In this document: piece after piece, positions 52,387-62,900 of the stretch
How positions within the stretch are numbered: the stretch's first letter is position 1
How the letters are laid out: every line of letters begins with the position of its first letter
NCBI GenBank assembly: GCA_021014325.1
Contig: CM037473.1
Span: 1,068,501 to 1,132,500, forward strand
Reading direction: 5' to 3'
Source: Plazaster borealis
Lineage: Eukaryota > Echinodermata > Asteroidea > Forcipulatida > Labidiasteridae
DNA: 64,000 nt
Notes under the pieces: model-generated
Database searches by the model: none
Told to the model about the DNA's origin: nothing
Seen by the model: only the letters and a program-made list of their open reading frames with translations
Translations under genes and position numbers: made by a program

Positions 52387-53685
52387 CTAAATGTGGAGAA
52401 GAAAACAGCGTTAAAACTGAGTGAAAATGACTACAGGATCAGACGATTTTTGCAAGTTATTACTTTGTATCGGCCATCTTTGTTCAGTGCCCTGGATGTC
52501 ATGGTAATCATGAGTACCGAGTCCAACATTCTATCATATTGGGGCCAGACTATTCTCCCATTCAGGCTCAATCTGGTCGAAAATCCCTAGTGAAAATCCT
52601 TTGTGGCATATATAAAGAGAGAACCCACGCACAACTCACATTATATTATGGCTCTAGCCGGAAATCGAACCAGGGTCACAGTGGTGAGAGGCGAGTGCTT
52701 TACACACTAGCCTCCCATGCCTGAAGTCACATTGCAAACAGAGCCCAGATAGGAATATATTTACTTAATGCATACAATTGAAAACATAAATATTATTTAA
52801 TTAAGACGTTGCTAGAATTTACAAGGAATACCTAGATTTTTTTCTATGAAAACTACCACGTCCGCAACAGCATTTATAAAATTATCATAATGGTAATGGT
52901 AAGTTTCCCTGATGAGTTAGAAATCTGTAATTGGGCATCATGAACAATCTAACATTAACATTAAGTATTAAAACTCAGCCAAGACAAAATTGCATTTAAA
53001 TAGGTTTTTGAGAAAGGGTAAGTAAATTGCTACTTCCTTTAGGAAAAGTTAGATTATTAAAATGATTGGGACCTTATTAGAGAAGCAAAAGTTAATATTG
53101 TCATCTCCATGAAAAACTCAGAGCTTTTCCAGATGGGCAACAAGGCCAGACAGAGGATCCCAGAGCTGAAAGAGAGCCACTTGTTCTTTTGTTGTGTGGA
53201 ATGGTCAAATTGAGACAAGAAAACAAGACAAGAATTTGTGGTGGGCATCGGGGTTGTTTGGGCAGAAAGAATTTCAGGTTTACCTTCCTCAGCTTGGCCA
53301 ACTTGACGACATTGGTTTTCTTAGGTGCAATAAAGCGACCTAAAAATAAACATCAAATGCATCAACTTAATGAGTTGCACTGTAAAAATAATGAGCAAAA
53401 TGCAAACCCTTCTCCTCCAGGGGTGGGAACCATAGAAGAGGAGGCCCCCCTCCCCCCATGGCCAAGTGACCGTGGGAAAGAATAACAATATCAGCCCAAT
53501 ATCAGTCTACACACTGCTAGTTGTAAAGATGTTACTGCATACAACCAAAGTAAAAGTGTAACCCCATTATTTTCTTTAATACCTTTCTTCTTGACACCAC
53601 CACCGGTACCCTTCTTTTGATGAACATGCTTACTACTCTTTTTTCCTTGTGCCTGTGCATGTTTCTTTCGATTTCCTTGTGGCAT
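52249..53685 (-). CDS. C19orf53: UPF0390 / Leydig cell tumor 10 kDa protein homologue (C19orf53 orthologue), 3 exons
   Basis: A small, very basic nuclear/nucleolar-type protein of unknown biochemical role, conserved across animals at about 99 residues. On the minus strand the exons are 53685-53583, 53339-53284 and 52386-52249, giving 98 residues. It starts MPQGNRKKHAQAQGKKSSKH, corresponding to the family MAQGQRKFQ start. The middle exon gives GRFIAPKKTNVVKLAKLRK (the family GRVIAPKK block). The last exon starts NLERAIGSTIEKEVVAMAA and ends SSKKK with TAA. All phases agree. A TTCTTTAG acceptor 11 bases before the ATG suggests a 5' untranslated exon further upstream. The length match and the conserved block in every exon make this confident despite the small size. 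Confidence 0.92.
52640..52725 (-). mobile_element. tRNA-like SINE head in a C19orf53-like intergenic/flanking intron
   Basis: On the minus strand: GGCTAGTGTGTAAAGCACTC as A-box region and CCTGGTTCGATTTCCGGC as B box. It lies in the intron between coding exons 2 and 3. No clear tail. Confidence 0.55.
53284..53339 (-). CDS. C19orf53: C19orf53-like exon 2
   Basis: Acceptor TTTTTAG, donor AGGAAG|GTAAAC. The 56-base exon encodes the family signature GRFIAPKK. It is too short to detect except by family similarity. Confidence 0.9.
53583..53685 (-). CDS. C19orf53: C19orf53-like exon 1
   Basis: ATG at 53685; 34 codons plus one base; donor AAAG|GTATTA. Lys/His/Gln-rich with a GTGGG turn before KKK. 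Confidence 0.9.
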
Positions 53686-54371
53686 GTTCTCCCTTCCTAA
53701 AGAAACAGAAAAATAGGAACAATGGCAATGAGTTATGGCATTTTTATACAATTGTGTATAACTCCTAGAAGTATGAGATTCAGGTTAGCATAGAAACCTC
53801 AACCCTTGTACAGTTCTAAGCATCAATTTGCATGCTCCCAGGCTTTTCATTAAAATATTAATCATTACCGATAAGGAGTGGAACATTGTAAGTTTGAATA
53901 ATAAACAGATAAATATTCACAGATTTACACACAACTTGCATGGTGGAAAACTTCCAATGATACATTTTTTGCCTGAAAATAAAAAAATGCAGCAAATTTG
54001 GATAAATGAGTAACACAAATAAATTTGATATTGCAAGTCCGAAATCTAATAGTTGAAAACTAGTGATGACAGTGATGTTTTTTTGTACTACTTTCACTTT
54101 GACCTTTTTCACAGGTTTGGTGTTTCTTTTGAGTCACACAAAGTGGACACAAAGTGTGGATACTGGTGTTTGACAGTTACTGAGTGCTTCAAATTTATAA
54201 TTGTTTTCATTTATAGTTGTTTGGTTTTAACGGGTTAATATCGTTATTGTGCATTTCGTTTTTAAGTTTGCGAGGCTGTATCACTGTAGTGTAGGCCGTA
54301 CTTGGCCTCAATCTGAACAGAAAATAAAATGAAACACCCCACAAAGCCAATGATTTGGCAAAAATACAGAA

Positions 54372-56325
54372 CAGGTTTCAGGTTTCAGGTTTCAGGTTTC
54401 AGGTTTATTTTCCATACCATTAGGCAGTACAACATAAGGGAAAAAATACTTATCGGAACTTATTAATAGTATGGGGAGGTCAGACAAGAAGCCTAAGCTT
54501 GTACAAGGTCTGGCCTCTTCATAAAGGATACATATAAATAATAGTTACAATCATGAGTTTCCAAATAAATAAGCAATAATTATTATATGCTATTGTTATT
54601 AAATAATTTAATTTAATAAAATCATAACCTGATAGGTCAATTAATTCAATTTTGAAGATAAATAAATAGCCATCTTTAACTAAAGGATTTAAGTAATTGT
54701 GTCACATGGCAATCCATTTAATAATTATCTAAAGCTCCTAGTTATCATTAACCACATTAAGAAGAAGTTTCTTAAAGTACTTCTTACATGCTCTAATTGA
54801 AGTCAGTGGGCAGGAAGATCGAATTTGGTTCCAAAGGAGAGGTCCCTGATATCTAACAGTTGAAAGATGGAGGGATGTTCTAACTTTACTTAGATGAAGT
54901 TTATCCGATGCCCTAGTGTTGTAAGAATGAATATCAGTGTTCCTTACAAACAAATCTCTAATATTCAAGGGTAAAGATACACTTTTTTCAAAGTTATACA
55001 TTAAAGCACACAAATGGTACTTATAGAGATCAAATACAGATAATGTGTTGAATTTGATAAATAGTGGGGCAGAGTGATCTCTGGAGCCAGACCCGTTAAT
55101 TAATCTTAAGGATTGTTTTTGAACAACAAACAACTTATCAAGGTATGTTTTGTGGGTATTTCCCCAGGCAAGTATACAATACTGAAGACATGACAATGAT
55201 AATGTATTATAAATGGAAAGCAAAATGTGGGATGGAACAAAATGTTTAAGTTTTCTAATGATGCCAAGGTTGCGGGAAATTAATGTGAGAACTTTCTGAC
55301 AATGATTTTTCCACGTAAACTTATCATCAACAATGACACCCAAAAATGTACATGAATTTACCTGTTCAATAACAATATTGTTGAGACGAATATTAACGTT
55401 TTTCTCTGTAGGTCTATTCGTAAAGACCATCACATGTGTTTTCTTCAGGTTCAAAGATAATCTGTTACACGTGAACCACTCACAAACATTAGTTAATTCA
55501 GTGTTCATAAGGGTAACGTCATCATTTAAATTTTTTCCACTGTAGAATATGTTTGTATCATCTGCAAATAAGATGAATTTCAGAAGTTGGGTAGAATTGC
55601 AGATATCATTAATATAAATTAGAAATAGTATGGGCCCTAAGATTGAGCCCTGAGGTACACCACAAGTGATTGATTTGTAACTGGATTTTTGTGTTTGCCA
55701 GACAACAAGTTGTTTCCTATCTCTCAGGTAATCTTTGAACCACTCGAGTGCAATACCTCTGACACCATATCTTTCTAGTTTACTCATTAATATATCATGA
55801 TCTATTGTATCAAATGCCTTAGAAAGATCCAGAAAAATGCCAATGGTATGTCCAAGTTTGTCCAGACTAGAGGTTACTTTATCAACTAAATCAATCAAGG
55901 CATGTTGAGTCGAACATTTTGCCCTGAAGCCATATTGAGATTGTGACAGTATGTTATATTTATCAACAAATTTTTCAAGACGGTCTGCAACCAACCGTTC
56001 TAATAACTTAGAGAAGCATGGCAATACAGATATGGGACGATAACTAGTGAAAAGAGACCGATCACCATTTTTGCAAACGGGGGTAACTTTTGCAATTTTG
56101 AGTACATCGGGTACTTCTCCGGAAACGAAAGAGTGATTGAAAATATTCGTTAAGGGCTAAACAATAGAGGGAGCAATATTTTTGATCAGAATATTATCAA
56201 GTTCATCATGACCTGAGCTCTTCTTATTTGGAAGTTTACAGATACAATCTAAGAGTTCTTCCTGTGTAATTGGATTTAAAAATAGGGAGTCCGGAAAATC
56301 ACCTTTGATGTACTTTATCCAGGCC
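54372..56325 (-). pseudogene. CR1/Rex-like LINE, 5'-truncated, long reverse transcriptase ORF
   Basis: A 5'-truncated non-LTR retrotransposon. The open frame 54738-56024 (428 codons) holds FLDLSKAFDTIDHDILMSKL, CGVPQGSILGPILFLIYIND and the catalytic FADDTNIFYS, then LSLNLKKTHVMVF. Upstream in the same frame, SLFTSYRPISVLPCFSKLLE continues to NHSFVSGEVPDVLKIAKV, where a TAG at about 56156 interrupts an APSIV...PLTNIFN motif. Homology ends near 56325. The 3' end carries five 7-bp repeats at 54376-54411. A single nonsense change and no endonuclease domain: recent but inactive. Confidence 0.92.
54376..54411 (-). repeat. 7-bp LINE tail repeat
   Basis: CAGGTTT-type heptamers in tandem on the plus strand, next to the LINE end. 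Short 3' tandem repeats instead of poly-A are characteristic of CR1/L2-type elements. Confidence 0.9.
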
Positions 56326-56990
56326 AGGCCAGGTACAATTGTTATTTATTTATGTAACTCGGCCTGAATCGTACTTTTATTTGTTATGACAGGAAACACA
56401 GTGTGTGATCATCCTGTCCCATCCTAATTCCTATCAAAACATGGAAGCAGTGGTTACAGTTTACTGTACGATTTTAAAGATCAAACAGACTACGAATATG
56501 AAGCCAAACCATAAAGAGTTGTACCTATACTCACAGGAGGCTGTGTGTTATGCTAGTGGAGACGAGGTAGTGTAAAAACCTCTAAGTTAGTGCTAGGAGT
56601 AAGTTAGACTTCATTTCAAGTCTGAAATCGCGGTTATTTCTCTATGCATCAGCCATCAAAACGCCCGCAGATTGGCTATCACACTCCCTAACTCGCACTC
56701 TTAATAGGCTAATGTTGTAGGTCAATCCACAAGAGGGCGCTATTTCAGGCAATTGGCTATCAGGTAGACTAAAAAATCACGATCAGACTTGGAACCAAGT
56801 TTAGGAGTAAGTAAGTTGTACCCCCTGTGCATCTAGCCCTGAGCACCTGCACTGCATATTCAATAGGTTCAACATCCCACTTTTAGAAGTTTATGAAGAA
56901 TCTCACCAGAACAGGAACCAGAACTAGAACCAAAACTAGAATCAGAACCATTGGCAGCAAGCGAAGACATACAAACAAAAGATTTATTAA
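56326..56990. other. Spacer with no recognised gene
   Basis: Includes an AGAGGGCGC block near 56732 similar to repeats at 12030. No coding evidence. Confidence 0.55.
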
Positions 56991-56991
56991 T

Positions 56992-57140
56992 AAGGGAATA
57001 AAAGAGTAGGCGACGAGTTCTTAAACGGCCGTTTAAAACCGGCAGGGTCGTGGCCGTGTGATAAAGGCCTGAGCCGGCCACGACCCTGCAAGGTTTTAAA
57101 CGGCCGTTTAAGAACGAGTCACTACTCTTTTATTCCCATT
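56992..57140. mobile_element. Palindromic MITE
   Basis: GGGAATAAAAGAGTAG opposes CTACTCTTTTATTCCC; inside, TTCTTAAACGGCCGTTTAAA occurs on both arms in opposite sense, then GCAGGGTCGTGGCCG. Arms about 65 bp. Confidence 0.85.
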
Positions 57141-58050
57141 CATAAATGCCCTTATGTTAAAAAGCAATATAATATCACAATTATAGACAATGTCACACTG
57201 TTTCTTTTGCGAATTTTTCGAAGTTTGCAAATTTCCAAAAACTTTTGTAAAAATGTTTTGTGCGCGTCGGTCGGTGTGCATACGCGCGTGTACACACATA
57301 TTACGCGCTGTTACTAATAGCTATGACTTGCGTTCTGCGTAATTTAAATTGGTGTACATGAGCTTGCGCGCCCAACACGCGAAGCCAGCCGGTCTTAAAC
57401 AGCGTCAGCTGTGTCTTTATCAACCGTTTAAACACCCCCACGTGACGCGCTCTCCACCAATAGGAGTAGCGAAACTGTCTGGGGTATTTATGAATATTTG
57501 TTGTATTATAGTTGTGCACAAAGTTGAAACTCGCGCAAGTTTAAAACTTGCTAAATTAAATGGCCTCACTAGCAGAAACTTTCTCAAAGGCTCAATGACA
57601 ACACAACACACATAAACAAGTATACTACAGTAACAGAAGCAGTCAAACGTGGACAGAAGAGGGTGACAGAGGGGGAGGGAAGGAGCTGGTTTGATCACAA
57701 GTAAGAGGTTGGAAACACAAAAGAAACAATTCAGGGTGGGAAGAGGTAGAAAAAGTAATTAATTAGTGAACAAGACAGATAGTCTGATAGAATGTGCACA
57801 TTACGTTCGTGCGTAGCCCCATTTGATGTGCCAATATTACTGGACTCTCACTCAGCTGATTTCATTTTATCAAGAAGCAGCAATTAAGAAGCGGAGGAAG
57901 TCCAGCATATTGCTATCGTATCGGCACTATTTATGGGGCTGATCATTGATGCGGATCCCAACACTTGAGATAGTCATTCACAATCACAACCCTCACTCAC
58001 TCCCCCCACCAAACAAAACCCATATTTCCCCACCCCCACCCCCACCCCCA
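57141..58050. other. Spacer with no recognised gene
   Basis: Slightly richer in CG dinucleotides at 57255-57460 (ACGCGCGTGT and similar). It could contain the divergent promoter region, but no defined element is visible. Confidence 0.45.
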
Positions 58051-58053
58051 CGG

Positions 58054-58643
58054 CTACTTCTAGAAACTATAAGGCTCCCCCGTGAGCCTTATAGGAGTCT
58101 AATATTTTGGCCCTCCTTAACGCTATACGTTTTGAAATCATCGTTGATAGGTGAAAGTTTTACGATCGTTCGCCATCAATAACTGAAGTTTCCTTTGTAC
58201 TCTCCACCAAAAACTTTCCCCACACACTTAATATACATTCATAATGCTTGTACGGCCTTTTTTTTAAGTTACGTTAAAAAATTTCTTCAAAAAAGGCAAT
58301 TTTCTACTCGGTACTCACGGTTGTTTTGCTCTTCATCGCGGCACTCACGCGGCATTCACGCATTGCGCAAAAATTAAGACTGCGCGGTGTGCGCAGAGCC
58401 TAAAGACAGCGCGGTGTGCGCCAGGCAGAAGGCTCCATGTACACCGCGCTGTCTTAATTTTTATATTAAGTGTGTGGGGAAAGTTTTTGGTGGAGAGTAC
58501 AAAGGAAACTTCAGTTATTGATGGCGAACGATCGTAAAACTTTCACCTATCAACGATGATTTCAAAAACGTATAGCGTTAAGGAGGGCCAAAATATTAAT
58601 CCCTTTATGGCTCACGGGGGGAGCCTTATAGTTTCTAGAAGTA
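58054..58643. mobile_element. 590-bp palindromic element with nested dyad
   Basis: Arms 58054-58235 and 58462-58643 match nearly base for base (TACTTCTAGAAACTATAAGG, GATCGTTCGCCATCAATAAC, CCAAAAACTTTCCCCACACA). The 226-bp centre has its own dyad: AATTAAGACTGCGCGGTGTG against ACACCGCGCTGTCTTAATTT. Confidence 0.9.
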
Positions 58644-59394
58644 CCCCACGGCCACCCACATAACCCTACCCATAATCCCTCCATGGAGGAACTATATTCC
58701 TTCCTCCATGATCCCTCCTACACAATCTCAATCCTTCCCATACACATTTCAAAATACTTGGCTCAGCACAACAGCAAAAATCTAAATATAGCCTAGGCTC
58801 CATATGTAGTACTTTTGTAGGAATGTAGGTACATTCGAAATTCCATATACCAAGCAAGGGAAATCCCAAGCAAGAAACCCCCATCCATAGACCATGCATA
58901 GACAGTGTACAGTGAGCAGTGAGTGTGGTGAGCCGACTATAAAAACTTTAGAATCGATTGATCCCCTAAACATGGATTGATCTGATTTCTCTCACGAAGT
59001 CCATGATGATCTGATGGTTGGGTGATTCAAAACTTTAATGACTATCGTACCTTTGTTCGTGTTTATACGGGAATAAAACAATGAGTGTTTCGCTAACACA
59101 GATCTGCAACCGTACTTCTGACCTGCTAGTGCTACTTCTTCACTCAGTTTCTCAGCACATGTGTTGTTTGTCAACAGCAAGGTTTAAAATGTTTAATCAA
59201 ATTGTAAAATACACTATCTGTTTGAGCTCAAAACAAATATACGTCATTTAATTTCATAAGCAAGTATAAAAATTAAAGATATTTTTTTATTCAATTTATT
59301 CAAAATCTTACAAAATGGTCCCTATAAATTTAATTGATTGCTTAACTTTTTACAGATTATAGAACGAGGGGGTTTAAAGGAATATCGGTTAATC
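58644..59394. other. Upstream region of GPATCH3
   Basis: No TATA box is evident. The acceptor-like CTTTTTACAG at 59345-59354 may end a 5' untranslated intron. Confidence 0.5.
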
Positions 59395-59950
59395 ATGGCG
59401 GCGCCCAGGGACGGCGATGAAATTGTTTACGCTGCTGTGTCTAATATTCCAATCAAACTCCACTCAAAACATCTTCGAAATTACTTTTCACAATTTCTTG
59501 AAGTTGGAGGATTTGATTGCTTTCATTTTAAGCATCGTCCTGAGCGTAAAGTAACAGAAAATCCCGATTTTATCGAATGGTGCAGAAATGAATTGGATGC
59601 GACCGTCATTGACATCGCAGCTAAAAAAAGGAAAACAGCGCCAGACAGAGAAAAACTGGACACAGAGACAGTGGGCAGAATTTTCGATGAGGACCAAGTG
59701 CAGGAAGAGGGTTTTCCAAGGCAACCATTGGAGTACAATCCAAATGAAAAAAAGAGTAATAAAGTTAAACAATTAATCCAGGACAAGACAACATGTTGCG
59801 TGATTCGATTGTATGAATCTAAACTGGAGGAGATGATGGCAATGTACAATAAAAAGAACTGGATGGACGAACAGGGGAATACAATCTCACAGCTGTGCGT
59901 CATTACCCGGATAAGAGTGGCAGTAACGTTAGATATGTTAGAAAATGGAG
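59395..59950 (+). CDS. GPATCH3: GPATCH3 exon 1 (coding part)
   Basis: ATG at 59395 in the context AATCATGG. 185 codons plus one base, donor GGAG|GTAACA. It includes the HLRNYFSQF motif and a basic KKRK patch. An in-frame open stretch runs upstream to 59338, but this ATG matches the family start. Confidence 0.93.
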
Positions 59951-62900
59951 GTAACATTCTGGTTCATATTTAATTATTAAAATAAGAATTTGCACTGATT
60001 TGTACTTGTTGTAGATTGTTGACAAAACAAATGTTCATTTTTTTTGTAGCGGATATATTGCTGGTCAGCCGGTACCAGCCAACTTTTAGTAAACACTATG
60101 ACTATTATTAACCCAGTTTACATAGTATAGCGCTGCGTAAGTACACGCGCGCACGAGTAGCCGACAGTCGGTTTTACTTTGTTTTGGGGGTAAAATTTCC
60201 GAAATGAAATGAGCTATGCACTGCAGCGCAGCACTTGTCAGAATTTAAATTAAAGGTAGACCCAGTAACTTTGAGGGATTTTTTGGTGGCAAAATGATGA
60301 TGGTGTTGTAAGAGTGAGACAGTCAGTCATGCGTTAGTACGAATGAAGAAGTCAAAATCTGTTAAAAAGGAGTACAGTGCCCCAGTTACCGGGTCTAAAT
60401 TAAAGGCAGTCAAAAATAAAGGAATCATTTTCTGTATCCAACTGCCACTTTTTCATTCATTATGTAATAAAATAGTATCTTATTTATTCATATGAAATAC
60501 TGCCTTTAGTAACAATGAGTGAAAAAGTGGCAGTCGGATACGGGCAAATTTTCCTTTACTTTAAATTTGTAGCCCATTTTGTAGCATTCCTTTTAATTTT
60601 ATGAAGCTGTACACCTCCAAGGTTCAAGCCTTGGCATTGTTCCTTTGAAAAAAGTTCTTCATCCCCCCAAAAAATTAGAATACTGTTTTTTCATTAATAA
60701 ATTGGTTCCCACATTTAAATGTATAGTACTACTTTTTCTTTGTCTGATTTGTAGCTCCCAAGGATGTTTAGAAATTCATAAATGATGGTCTGATTCCCAT
60801 CTCAAGATTACAAAGTCATAATTAAGATATTCTGATATTGGCACAAAACCAGACTAAACAGTCACTGCGCATGTTCAGTGCATTAGCTTTATACCGTTTA
60901 GATAGCCAGTGCCGGCAAAATATCCGATGTCTTATTATTTTTCAAAGTTCTAACTATTTAAGCATGTTACTATTTTTACAGGAACAGAAGAATCTCCAAA
61001 GTTAACAAATGAAAAGAGAAAAGGAAAACTGGAAGCTCAAACCATCAGCGATGCAATCCCGATGTCAAGCCTCCTGAAACTAGAAGAGCTAAACCCTCCA
61101 GATATAATGCCAAGTGGTAATGTAGGCACTCCTACCTCAGTCTTCAACCAACTGATCAGAGAATGTCGTCTCCCGCCTAAAGTCGTCACAAGACTTGGTA
61201 TAGTCTTCCCCAAAAGTCGAACAAATAAGAGATATGGGAATGTTCCTCTTCAGTACTTTGGCAAGGTTTACCATGGAATGGAAAAAGACAAACATGTGTT
61301 GACGGCAAGTGGACATGCAATATACAACACTGATAATGACAATGCTAGTTGCGCTTCAGGAACTCGGAAACAGATGAGAATGACAGAACATTGGCAAAAC
61401 AAAAAAGGGAAAAGTGGCTCGAAAAGAGACTGTGATGAATCATGGCCCGAAGCAGAGAAAGAGGTTTGAGGATATATTTTTCTAGCCCCTTTAAAACTTT
61501 CCTCTATTCTATGAATAAATGCGTATAAAACCAAATTCCAGCATCATCAAATAATTACTTCAAAGCTTGCCAAATATAAAGTTGAATAAGGAGTTGACCA
61601 TTTTATTGTTGAAAGCTGTCATTTTTTGTAAACCGAGCCCCTTAAACTAAATGACTTGTAATGTAATAATTTAAACCTCCCAGTTGCTTTCATAAATCCC
61701 CAATCACCCTTTAATAGGCCTAATGTAACTGTTAAAGGTAACTATAAATAGCAAACTTGCGGGTACAACCATGTAATGTTTCACTTACACTTCCCAGTTG
61801 TCAGCTCAAAATCATAATCACCCTCTGAGAAAGAATAAGCCAGATTTTAACCACTTTACTTGGCTGTTGACAAATCTTTAACATGCCAAGTATTATTGTT
61901 TTACCATAACATTGATTTATAGGCAAAGTTATAAAAAAAGTTACAAAAAAGTAACATGTGAAAGTTTCAGCTGATTACAGTGTCTACCTGCTGAGAAAAC
62001 AAGCTAAAAACTGTCACGGTATTTTCATCAAGAACAGCAAATCCATCTACATTTAGAAAGGTGACAGAGAGGGTAACAACCACATCTCTGGCTGCAGCAT
62101 TCTGCGAACAGACACCAACCCTCAGAAATTTGAGAAACGATTCATGCATAAATGGTTTCTCAGATTCAAATGTTTTTGGGTGAAAAATGTTTCCAAACCA
62201 TATTACTTTGAAGGAAATCCTTTTTCAAAATAGTTTATACCATCAACAGCTGCAGTGCTTCTCACTAAGTAAGTTTTTATGGTCATTAATTTTTGAAGTA
62301 CTTACCATGACCCTACCTTTAAAGGCACTGAACTCGTTTGGAAATTGTCAAAGACCAGTGTTCTCACTTGGTGTATCCCAACATATGCATAAAATAACAA
62401 GCCTGTGAAAATTTGGGCTCAATTGGTCATCGAGGTTGCAAGAAAATGATGAGAGAAAAAACACCCTTGTTGTACAAATATATGTGTGCTTTCAGATAGG
62501 AATAAAAACTTCTTGCAAGAAGTTTTTATTATTTTAGTGAGAAATTACCTCTTTCTCAAAAACTACGTTACTTCAGAGGGAGTCGTTTCCTACAATGTTT
62601 TATACTATCAACAGCTCTCCGTTGCTTGTTACCAAGTAAGTTTTTATGCTAATATTTGTTTTGAGTCATTACCAAACGTGTACGATACCTTTAAGAATAT
62701 ATAAGTTCTAACTATTATGTGATTACATTGTACTTACCTACAATTAGGATGATGATTCTGGTGAGGAATGGGACAGACATGAAGCTCTACATAATGACGT
62801 CACTAATCAGGAGCGGACAACAGAGAGACTGTATGAAAATGACATGGAGGTTACATGGGATAAAGGAAGTAGTGGTCTGGTGTTCTATACTGATGCTGCA

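Noticed and set aside
56869..57081. 70-codon minus-strand ORF between C19orf53-like and GPATCH3
   Set aside because: It runs into the palindromic element and has no similarity that I recognise.
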